DNA from: a virus | DNA: 34,303 nt | Direction: 5' to 3' (one strand) | IMG/VR virus record: IMGVR_UViG_3300036985_006530 | Coordinates: 1-34,303 of that record | In this document: positions 28,048 through 34,303 of the stretch, in pieces | Numbering within the stretch: position 1 is the stretch's first letter | Layout of the letters: the number at the start of each line of letters is the position of its first letter | Position numbers and translations under genes: made by a program | The notes under the pieces: generated by a model | What the model saw: the letters and a program-made list of their open reading frames with translations, nothing else | Database searches by the model: none | Told to the model about the DNA's origin: nothing

Positions 28048-28488
28048 ATGAAAAAAGGAAAAAGTGTAAAGTTGAATCTTTATAATCCTATTAAATCGAG
28101 CTATGGGACTGTGGATTCTAAAAACTTAAAATCTATCTACATAAACATACAATCATGGGTAACTCCTAAATTTGAACACGACAATTGGAATAGAGTCGTT
28201 TGTAATTTAAGTAGAGAAATAAAGCACTCAGTTTACAATTCAATAACGACTGAAATTTTTCAAGAAAAAAGTATCGTAGATTTAGATTTACGTACGAGTG
28301 GAATATCTCATGGAAAAAAGTCATTCTTTAACTTGGAGGTCAATCTCTATACGAATATAGAATTAGATTTTAAATCTTACGAAATTAAAGAATCCATCAA
28401 AAAAATTGTAAAAAACATCTTCAAAAATAACATTAATGAAAACAAATATTTTGATTTTTCAACATCAAAAAAAGAAACTAATCAATAA
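28048..28488 (+). CDS. hypothetical head-block protein (146 aa)
   Basis: Not recognised. A basic, mixed alpha/beta protein (KLNLYNPIKSSYGTVDSKNLKSIYINIQSW). Ends in a Lys/Asn-rich tail. The ATG at 28048 is preferred; another ATG nine bases upstream is in a different, short frame. It sits between bS21 and the prohead protease. The region 27956-28047 holds no gene, only AT-rich sequence that must carry starts for both directions. Confidence 0.65.
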   Translation: MKKGKSVKLNLYNPIKSSYGTVDSKNLKSIYINIQSWVTPKFEHDNWNRVVCNLSREIKHSVYNSITTEIFQEKSIVDLDLRTSGISHGKKSFFNLEVNLYTNIELDFKSYEIKESIKKIVKNIFKNNINENKYFDFSTSKKETNQ

Positions 28489-28504
28489 ACTATCTATTAT
28501 TGGA

Positions 28505-28512
28505 TATTTATT
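28505..28512 (+). promoter_or_regulatory. TATTTATT motif before the prohead protease
   Basis: TATTTATT ends 12 bases before the ATG at 28525. Confidence 0.45.
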
Positions 28513-28524
28513 TTAAAAACCTTG

Positions 28525-29241
28525 ATGAAAAATCTTAGAATATTAGAAGCAAGTGAGCTTGGACATGGTATCTTGGTCGAAATGGATGCAGGATATGTTT
28601 CTCCAAAAGATGAGCATAACGCAAATATCTTAAAAGAGGCATCCAATTTGGACTATAAAAATCCATTTGAATTTTACGCCGTTTTACAAAAATATGATAC
28701 TCCAAATAGAAACGGTAGATTTTACCCTAAAAGAATATTAGAAAGAGAAGCAGAAAATTATAAAAAAACAATTGCAAAAGGTTTATCTACTTCAGAGTTA
28801 AATCACCCTGAATCTTCACTTATCGATTTAGATAGAGTGTCTCATATTATAACTGACATTTGGTGGGATAAGAATATCCTAATGGGAAAACTTAAATTAT
28901 TAACATCACCAGCGTTTCACGAAAGAGGAATTGTTTCAACAAAAGGAGACATTGCTGCTAACTTAATGAGACAAGGTGTTACTATGGGAGTTTCATCAAG
29001 AGGTGTCGGTTCTCTTAAAAAAGTTGGAGAAAGAAACGAAGTACAAGATGACTTCGAGTTAATTTGTTTTGACTTAGTGTCTTCACCTTCAACACCAGGT
29101 GCTTATTTATTTTCAAACCCTGAAGATAGAAACAAGTATGAAGAAAATTTAGATGAGGAAAGAAATCGTAAAGAATCAAATCAGTTTGCTGAGAAATCAG
29201 TTGACTTAATGAAAAAATTAAACGATTTTTTAGGAAAATAA
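28525..29241 (+). CDS. prohead maturation protease (T4 gp21-like)
   Basis: A 238-residue serine protease of the herpes-assemblin/gp21 type. TPNRNGRFYPKRIL (59-72) is the family's entry motif. LNHPE (92-96) holds the catalytic His94, GVSSRG (155-160) the Ser, and ELICFDLVSSPS (178-189) follows. It cuts core and capsid proteins after L/I-x-E during head maturation. The ATG at 28525 is chosen; a TTG three bases upstream is less likely. The first residues MKNLRILE contain an I-L-E, which could be a self-processing site. Confidence 0.93.
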   Translation: MKNLRILEASELGHGILVEMDAGYVSPKDEHNANILKEASNLDYKNPFEFYAVLQKYDTPNRNGRFYPKRILEREAENYKKTIAKGLSTSELNHPESSLIDLDRVSHIITDIWWDKNILMGKLKLLTSPAFHERGIVSTKGDIAANLMRQGVTMGVSSRGVGSLKKVGERNEVQDDFELICFDLVSSPSTPGAYLFSNPEDRNKYEENLDEERNRKESNQFAEKSVDLMKKLNDFLGK

Positions 29242-29247
29242 TTAAAT

Positions 29248-29460
29248 ATGGACGAAAAGTATTTTGTAGCAAAAATTCAGTACGATTTACCTGATGAGAA
29301 TTCAGGAAAGATTAAAAAAATCAGAGAAGAAAAACTTGTTAAAGGTTTTTCGGTAACAGATGTTGAGGCGAAAGTTACAACAAAGTACGAAGGATTCACA
29401 CACGATTGGAGAATAACTTCGGTATCTGAAAGTAAAATCGATGAAGTAATTGAAAAGTAA
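29248..29460 (+). CDS. DUF4494-like small protein
   Basis: A 70-residue protein: FVAKIQYD, then KIREEKLVKGFSVTDVEAKV and DWRITSVSESKIDEVI. This follows the DUF4494 layout (xVRYExxxExGxxKKVxExYLVDAxSFTEAE), a family I know mainly from Bacteroidetes genomes. Function unknown. It follows the protease by six bases in the same operon and is ended by a strong terminator. A useful host-range hint. Confidence 0.7.
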   Translation: MDEKYFVAKIQYDLPDENSGKIKKIREEKLVKGFSVTDVEAKVTTKYEGFTHDWRITSVSESKIDEVIEK

Positions 29461-29466
29461 TTTAAT

Positions 29467-29493
29467 AAAAGTGGTCAAATGACCACTTTTTTT
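29467..29493 (+). terminator. terminator after the DUF4494-like gene
   Basis: AAAAGTGGTC at 29467-29476 pairs perfectly with GACCACTTTT at 29481-29490, loop AAAT, followed by T's. Confidence 0.85.
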
Positions 29494-29503
29494 ATTTGGT
29501 AGA

Positions 29504-29511
29504 TATTTATC
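29504..29511 (+). promoter_or_regulatory. TATTTATC motif before the 112-aa gene
   Basis: TATTTATC ends 12 bases before the ATG at 29524, directly after a terminator, so a promoter is needed here. Confidence 0.55.
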
Positions 29512-29523
29512 AAATAAAAAATC

Positions 29524-29862
29524 ATGAACTTTCAAGTCACATTCTCCGCAGGTACAGGTCCTGTTAATTCAAGTTTTAAAATAATTAACGCTTCATCATG
29601 GTCGACTTGTTTGGCTTATTGTGAAGGGACGGGCATAGATATTAGTCAGATAAGTAATTTGGCTAACACAGAAGTTGTCATTAATGATGAAACAACAACA
29701 AATTGTTTTCAAGTAACATTAAAATCTAGTACAACACAATTACAAAATACTTATATGGTTTTTGATACAAGTTATAATACTTTACAAACTTGGATTGGAG
29801 CTCAAACAAATAAAACTGTTGTTAATATTTCTTTACAACAAAAAACTTACGTTGTAGTTTAA
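29524..29862 (+). CDS. small beta-rich protein, possible capsid decoration protein
   Basis: A 112-residue Ser/Thr/Asn-rich protein (MNFQVTFSAGTGPVNSSFKII) with three Cys (C29, C33, C61) and predicted beta strands. No signal peptide. It stands alone between a terminator and the scaffold gene, so it has its own expression unit. Composition and position fit a head decoration or small virion protein, but the family is not recognised. Confidence 0.65.
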   Translation: MNFQVTFSAGTGPVNSSFKIINASSWSTCLAYCEGTGIDISQISNLANTEVVINDETTTNCFQVTLKSSTTQLQNTYMVFDTSYNTLQTWIGAQTNKTVVNISLQQKTYVVV

Positions 29863-29891
29863 TACAAAACTACTTTTTTTAGTTTTGACAC

Positions 29892-29899
29892 TATTTATT
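29892..29899 (+). promoter_or_regulatory. TATTTATT motif before the scaffold gene
   Basis: TATTTATT ends 22 bases before the ATG at 29922. Confidence 0.45.
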
Positions 29900-29921
29900 A
29901 GTTAAAATAAATAATTTTTTA

Positions 29922-31625
29922 ATGCAAGAAAATAAATCATTAGTACAAGAGGCACTTATTCAAATGAGAAATGTTGAAGAAGCTATCGCCGAAAATGCAA
30001 AAGGAATACTTCATTCTACAATGAAAGAAGAAATCAATCAATTAGTAAAAGAATCTCTTTCTGAACAAGACGAGGTTGATTTAGATGCAGACATGGAAGA
30101 TGACGTAGACACAGATGATGTGGATATGGACATTGATATGGATGTTGATAACGACACAGAAGATATGGATATGGACGTTGATACGGAAATTGACATGGAC
30201 TCTGAGGACGAAAGTCCTATAGATTTGACTGACGCATCTGACGAAGAAATTCTTAAAGTGTTCAAGGCTATGGGTGAAGAAGACGGAATCATCGTTAAAA
30301 AAGATGGTGAAGACATTCACTTAACAGACAACGACGCTGATACAGAATACTTAGTAAAGCTTGGTGAGTCTGAAGAAGATGAAATAAACATGAACGAAAC
30401 AGACGAAATTATGAACCAAACAGAAACAGACGAGTCAGTACAAGATGTAATTGACGCAATTTTCTCTAAAGACGGAGACACATCAGAAGTAGATATCGAT
30501 GATGTTGAATCAGATGATATTGATGAAGTTGTTTACGAAATTCATTTAGATGATGAAGATGAAATGATGGAATCAGACGACGAAATGATGGAATCGGATG
30601 ATGAAGAATTAGACGAATCAGACGACGAAGAGTTGGATGAATCAGATGATGAAGAATTAGACGAATCAGACGACGATGATGAAATGATGGAATCTTATCA
30701 AGATGAAGATGAAATGATGGAATCAGATGACGAAGACGAAGAGGAACTTGACGAAGACGAAGACGAAGAATCTATTGACGAAACTTATAACCACAAAAGA
30801 GCGGTTAGAGAAGGTAAATCAACAGTTAAACCTAAAGGTGTTGGAATTGGCTCAGGACCTAAATTCACTTACAAAAATAAAGCTGCAGGTGGATTTAAAG
30901 AGGACAAAAAAGAAGGTCCTAAATCAGTAGGTACTGGTAAAGCAAAATTCGAATACAAGAAAGGTGCTAACATGGAAGGAAAATCTAAAGTTGTTAAAGC
31001 TGAAACGAAAGAAAATTATGGTTCTAAAAAACATGAATTCAAACGTAAAAAAGTTGATGGCGTAGAAAAGAAAGCTGGCACGAAAGATGGTCACTACAAA
31101 GACTACGAAAAAACAGAGACTAAAGAAGCTGCAAGAACTTATGGGTTTGGTTCAAAAGAAGGTAGAGGTTTAAGAAAAGGAATAACTAACAACAGAAATT
31201 ACGTTTACGGTAAGAATGGTGTTAAAGTAGAATCTACAGAAGCAGAAGTTAGTATGTTGAGAGAAAAGAACGAAGAGTATAGAAAAGCATTAAATATTTT
31301 CAGAGAAAAATTAAATGAAGTTGCTATATTCAATTCGAACTTAGCTTACGCTACAAGATTGTTCACAGAACATTCAACAACTAAAAAAGAAAAAATAAAC
31401 ATCCTAAGAAGATTCGACGGAGTTGAGACATTAAAAGAATCAAAAAATCTTTATAAGTCAATCAAAGACGAATTATCTAACGGTGACACACAATCAATTA
31501 CTGAATCAGTTGAAACAAAATTAAACAAACAAGTTTCTACAGGTTCATCAGTTAATCTAATTGAGTCTAAGACATACGAAAATCCACAATTCTTAAGAAT
31601 TAAAGATTTAATGTCTAAGTTATAA
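29922..31625 (+). CDS. prohead scaffold/core protein (T4 gp22-like)
   Basis: A 567-residue protein in the gp22 position just before the capsid gene. Residues 1-50 are helical. About 51-290 is extremely Asp/Glu/Met-rich (DMDVD, ESDDEELDE repeats). About 290-430 is basic and Gly/Lys-rich. About 435-567 is a helical coiled-coil domain (EVSMLREKNEEYRKALNIFREKLNEVA). L/I-x-E sites (LSE at about 46-48, LKE, LIE) fit destruction by the gp21 protease. T4 gp22 is half as long (269), so the acidic and basic parts are expansions. Confidence 0.85.
   Translation: MQENKSLVQEALIQMRNVEEAIAENAKGILHSTMKEEINQLVKESLSEQDEVDLDADMEDDVDTDDVDMDIDMDVDNDTEDMDMDVDTEIDMDSEDESPIDLTDASDEEILKVFKAMGEEDGIIVKKDGEDIHLTDNDADTEYLVKLGESEEDEINMNETDEIMNQTETDESVQDVIDAIFSKDGDTSEVDIDDVESDDIDEVVYEIHLDDEDEMMESDDEMMESDDEELDESDDEELDESDDEELDESDDDDEMMESYQDEDEMMESDDEDEEELDEDEDEESIDETYNHKRAVREGKSTVKPKGVGIGSGPKFTYKNKAAGGFKEDKKEGPKSVGTGKAKFEYKKGANMEGKSKVVKAETKENYGSKKHEFKRKKVDGVEKKAGTKDGHYKDYEKTETKEAARTYGFGSKEGRGLRKGITNNRNYVYGKNGVKVESTEAEVSMLREKNEEYRKALNIFREKLNEVAIFNSNLAYATRLFTEHSTTKKEKINILRRFDGVETLKESKNLYKSIKDELSNGDTQSITESVETKLNKQVSTGSSVNLIESKTYENPQFLRIKDLMSKL
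30555..30730 (+). repeat. degenerate acidic repeat in the scaffold gene
   Basis: Repeated units encode DDEMMES and SDDEELDE at least seven times. Codons differ between copies (GAC/GAT, GAA/GAG, TTA/TTG), so the repeats are older than those in the Thr/Pro gene or held by selection on the protein. Confidence 0.8.
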
Positions 31626-31664
31626 GATTAATAAAATAAATAAAACAAAAACAAATATTTTAAA

Positions 31665-33494
31665 ATGGGAGCATTATTAGAATCAGGTCTTGTTGGTAAC
31701 ATCGGTCTTAAGCACCTTAAAGTTATCAAAGAAGATACAATCAACAAATGGGACAAATTAGGCTTTTTAGAAGGTCTTAAAGGTCACATGAGAGAAAACG
31801 TAGCTCAACTTTACGAAAACCAAGCATCATTTTTAATCAATGAAGCATCATCTACATCTGACACAGGTGCATTTGAAACAGTTGTTTTCCCTATCGTTAG
31901 AAGAGTATTCTCTAAATTATTAGCAAACGATATCGTTTCAGTACAAGCAATGAACTTACCAATCGGTAAATTATTCTACTTTGTACCTAACATTCAAGAT
32001 TATGAAGCAGGTGGCGGTGGTCAAGATGACAACACTGGTATTCACTATCCTCCTTATGGAGCACCTAACGCTGACCCGACTCAAACACCTAACAGTGGTT
32101 ACGACTACAACGTAGGTAGAGACCTTTATGACAGATTTTATGAAGGTAACGAACCAGCATTAGACCCTCCAGGTTTATATGACTATTCTAAAGGTCAGTT
32201 CTCAGCTATCACTGGTACTGCAGTAACTGCACAATGGAATAACACAACATTAAACTTAGACCCATATGCTTATGCTTTAACTGATTACAGAAAAGTATTA
32301 GTTATCATGTCAGGTTTTGCATCTGACGCAGCAGGTAAATTAATCGGTCCTGATGGTCAACCAATGGATAACGAATCTTTCTTATCAGATTTGACTCTTT
32401 ATGGTATCGGTACTAACACAACTACATCTGGTACAACTAGAGGTGGTGGTGCAGGTCCTTACTTATTCAGAGTTGTAACTCAAAGATATGGTAAAGGTAT
32501 CGTTCAATACGGTAACAACAACTCGACATTAGTATTCCCTAACTCTAAAACAGGTGGTGGTCAATATGACAACATTTGTGACGCTCAAGGATTTATCTAT
32601 TTAGAAGTTGATTTACAAGTTCCAGTATGTATTACTTGTGGTGGTTCTATGGACGGTTACACAGGTTCTACTTTCTCTTCTTCAACTGCAAACAACAACG
32701 CGTTTGTTCCAGTTTACAGAATTTACAAGAACTTAGAATTTGAAGATAGAATTGGTGAGGTTTCATTTGACTTAATGTCAGTAACAGTTTCTGTAACTGA
32801 AAGAAAATTAAGAGCACAATGGTCTCCTGAAATGGCTCAAGACGTTGCGGCATTCCACAACATCGACGCTGAAGCTGAATTAACAGCATTATTATCTGAG
32901 CAAGTTGCTGCTGAAATCGATAGAGAAATCTTGAGAGATTTAAGAAAAGGTGCAGCTTGGAACTTAAGATGGGATTACAACGGTTGGAAGAGACTAGGTA
33001 CGTCAGCAACAGCTTACACACAAAAAGACTGGAACCAAACGTTAATCACAGCAATCAACCAAATTTCTGCACAAATCCATAAGTCTACTTTAAGAGGTGG
33101 TGCTAACTGGATAGTTGTTTCTTCTGAAATCAGTGCTATCTTTGATGACTTGGAATATTTCCACGTTTCAAATGCGGCTCCTGAACAAGACCAATACAAC
33201 ATGGGTATTGAAAGAGTTGGTACATTAGCTGGTAGATACCAAGTTTACAGAGACCCTTACTTCCCACCAAACCAAGTGTTAATGGGACACAAAGGAACTT
33301 CTTTGTTAGATACAGGTTACATCTACGCACCGTACGTTCCATTACAACTTACTCCTACAATGTACAATCCGTTCAACTTCACACCAATCAAAGGTATCAT
33401 GACTAGATACGCTAAGAAGATGGTGAACAACAGATTCTACGGTAGAATTACAGTTGATGGTGTTAGAACATTCGACTTAAAAGAATTGAGATAA
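31665..33494 (+). CDS. major capsid protein (T4 gp23-like)
   Basis: A 609-residue HK97-fold capsid protein. The N-terminal prohead part (1-60) ends SFLINE followed by ASSTS; the I-N-E fits the T4 gp21 cleavage rule, and T4 gp23 is cut at the matching place (SFLTE then A). Next come PIVRRVFSKLLANDIVSVQAMNLPIGKLFYF (about 76-106), the conserved gp23 segment, and late MTRYAKKMVNNRFYGRITVDG. A Gly/Pro/Tyr-rich insertion (about 110-290) is longer than in T4 gp23 (521). The gene ends at a strong terminator. Codon use favours a few A/T-ending codons, as for a very highly expressed gene. Confidence 0.95.
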   Translation: MGALLESGLVGNIGLKHLKVIKEDTINKWDKLGFLEGLKGHMRENVAQLYENQASFLINEASSTSDTGAFETVVFPIVRRVFSKLLANDIVSVQAMNLPIGKLFYFVPNIQDYEAGGGGQDDNTGIHYPPYGAPNADPTQTPNSGYDYNVGRDLYDRFYEGNEPALDPPGLYDYSKGQFSAITGTAVTAQWNNTTLNLDPYAYALTDYRKVLVIMSGFASDAAGKLIGPDGQPMDNESFLSDLTLYGIGTNTTTSGTTRGGGAGPYLFRVVTQRYGKGIVQYGNNNSTLVFPNSKTGGGQYDNICDAQGFIYLEVDLQVPVCITCGGSMDGYTGSTFSSSTANNNAFVPVYRIYKNLEFEDRIGEVSFDLMSVTVSVTERKLRAQWSPEMAQDVAAFHNIDAEAELTALLSEQVAAEIDREILRDLRKGAAWNLRWDYNGWKRLGTSATAYTQKDWNQTLITAINQISAQIHKSTLRGGANWIVVSSEISAIFDDLEYFHVSNAAPEQDQYNMGIERVGTLAGRYQVYRDPYFPPNQVLMGHKGTSLLDTGYIYAPYVPLQLTPTMYNPFNFTPIKGIMTRYAKKMVNNRFYGRITVDGVRTFDLKELR

Positions 33495-33512
33495 TCTATT
33501 CTTTGAAAATAC

Positions 33513-33542
33513 AAAAAAGGTCCTCACAAGGGACCTTTTTTT
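33513..33542 (+). terminator. terminator after the major capsid gene
   Basis: AAAAAAGGTCC at 33513-33523 pairs with GGACCTTTTTT from 33531, loop TCACAAG. Confidence 0.85.
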
Positions 33543-33552
33543 ATTCTTGATA

Positions 33553-33560
33553 TATTTATA
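33553..33560 (+). promoter_or_regulatory. TATTTATA motif before the last complete gene
   Basis: TATTTATA ends seven bases before the ATG at 33568 (13 before an in-frame ATG at 33574), directly after the capsid terminator. Confidence 0.55.
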
Positions 33561-33567
33561 AGAAATA

Positions 33568-34185
33568 ATGAAAATGGAAAAAAATATATTAAGTGAAGTA
33601 GACCAGATAAAATATTTGTTTGGATATAAGGCAGGAAAAGTTATTAGTGAACAAGTTACAACAACAGATTCTGTATCACAACAAGGGCCTGAACAAACTA
33701 TGGTTAAAACATCTGACGGAAAAGTAATTAAATTTCCTTTTATAAAAAATCAAGAAGATTTAGATAAATTCAAATCCGTGACAAAGATGAGTCAAGTGGC
33801 CGATGCGGGATTTGATACTTTACCACAAATTTGGAGTCAAATTAAAGCAAATCATGATGAATTAAAAAATAAGGGAGATGTTCAAGGAGCCGCAAAAGTG
33901 TTATCAACATCATATGTTTCAAAAGTTATTCGAGCAATGGTTAATCTTTTAGAATTATCTGCGGTTCTTGGTATGAATGGTGATACGTTAAAAACAACTT
34001 ATGGTGATAGACTTTTATCTTTTTTGGATACTCGTACACCTTTAGATGGTTATAAATGGGCAGATGCTTTGGGAGAAGATAAAGATAAATTTATTAATTC
34101 CTATGTTAATCTTATTAATGGTCGAATAAAATCTTTTGGAGGTGACCCAACACAATTTGTTGGAACAACTAAAAAAATTGGTTAA
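33568..34185 (+). CDS. hypothetical virion-type protein with LSE/ISE N-terminus (205 aa)
   Basis: Opens MKMEKNILSEVDQIKYLFGYKAG then KVISEQV: an amphipathic helix with two L/I-x-E sites, like the capsid-targeting peptides of T4 internal proteins. The rest is a soluble helical domain (VTKMSQVADAGFDTLPQIWSQIKANHDELKN) with no motif I know. A second ATG at residue 3 is possible. It is monocistronic, between two terminators. An internal head protein is my best guess. Confidence 0.7.
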   Translation: MKMEKNILSEVDQIKYLFGYKAGKVISEQVTTTDSVSQQGPEQTMVKTSDGKVIKFPFIKNQEDLDKFKSVTKMSQVADAGFDTLPQIWSQIKANHDELKNKGDVQGAAKVLSTSYVSKVIRAMVNLLELSAVLGMNGDTLKTTYGDRLLSFLDTRTPLDGYKWADALGEDKDKFINSYVNLINGRIKSFGGDPTQFVGTTKKIG

Positions 34186-34186
34186 T

Positions 34187-34217
34187 AAAAAAAGGGAGAT
34201 AAATTCTCTCTTTTTTA
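34187..34217. terminator. bidirectional terminator at the right end
   Basis: An A-run then GGGAGA (34194-34199) pairs with TCTCTC (34205-34210, one G-T) and a T-run. It serves the 205-residue gene on + and a partial gene on -; the latter's stop codon lies in the T-run. Confidence 0.75.
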
Positions 34218-34303
34218 TTTAACGTCCACGTCAAACCATCCTTTAATTTTATTATCACTAACCCATCTACAAATTAATGTTTTATTTTTTGTATCTAAGA
34301 CAT
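34215..34303 (-). CDS. C-terminal end of a gene entering from the right (partial)
   Basis: On the minus strand a frame is open from the window edge to TAA at 34217-34215, giving 28 residues that read like a natural protein end (TLICRWVSDNKIKGWFDVDVK). A terminator overlaps its stop. Too little is present to identify it. Confidence 0.5.
   Translation of the reverse strand, partial: VLDTKNKTLICRWVSDNKIKGWFDVDVK

Noticed and set aside
29865-29887. CAAAACTA/TAGTTTTG hairpin after the 112-aa gene as a terminator
   Set aside because: The T-run is in the loop, not after the stem; at best a weak signal.

Overview
The window looks like part of the genome of a large, T4-like (myovirus-type) phage that infects a member of the Bacteroidetes, probably the Flavobacteriia. 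The head genes appear in the T4 order: terminase large subunit (gp17-like), portal (gp20), prohead protease (gp21), acidic scaffold (gp22), major capsid protein (gp23). The capsid protein has a T4-type L/I-x-E processing site. A Bacteroidetes host is suggested by five promoters of the form TTTG-N19/20-TATCTTTG or CATCTTTG, by AT-rich starts without Shine-Dalgarno sequences, by a DUF4494-like protein and by a Bacteroidetes-style ribosomal protein bS21. DNA is AT-rich throughout. No integrase, transposase or CRISPR array was seen.

Region 1-2625 is a translation-support array on the + strand. It holds 14 tRNA genes (Glu, Val, Phe, Cys, Trp, a second decaying Trp, Tyr, two with CAU, Gln, Arg, His, Ile, Ser), four small ORFs and three strongly paired, unidentified RNA elements. 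It starts at a terminator plus host-type promoter. A small PQ-loop (SemiSWEET-like) gene lies between the two tRNA-Trp copies. Region 2626-10216 is accessory: a 57-residue lipoprotein and a nitroreductase on +, then minus-strand genes for a three-domain M23 peptidase, DUF2061, two HAD proteins, PspC, a sulfotransferase, a large protein with a YGxNTxWC motif, a membrane protein and a YkgJ-type cysteine-cluster protein.

Region 10226-18655 is rich in protein-fate genes. It carries a complete tmRNA on the minus strand whose predicted tag does not end in the usual LAA. It also has a second YGxNTxWC paralogue, an M20 peptidase, a zinc-ribbon HExxH protease, a ClpC-like double AAA+ unfoldase that lacks the N domain but keeps an IGF (ClpP-docking) loop, an Hsp20 chaperone, an Asp/Asn hydroxylase-like dioxygenase, a KTSC protein and a nucleotidyltransferase-fold protein. 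Region 18691-34185 is the late structural block, all + strand except one gene: a phage bS21 gene placed antisense between the portal and protease genes. A partial minus-strand gene enters from the right end.

Together the genes suggest a phage that takes over several translation steps: codon supply (tRNAs), initiation (bS21), rescue of stalled ribosomes (tmRNA) and protein turnover (ClpC-like ATPase, proteases, Hsp20). Many genes carry either the host-type promoter or a TATTTAT motif only 4-15 nt before the start codon, which suggests leaderless or nearly leaderless mRNAs. Functional calls rest on motif recognition by eye; no database search was run.
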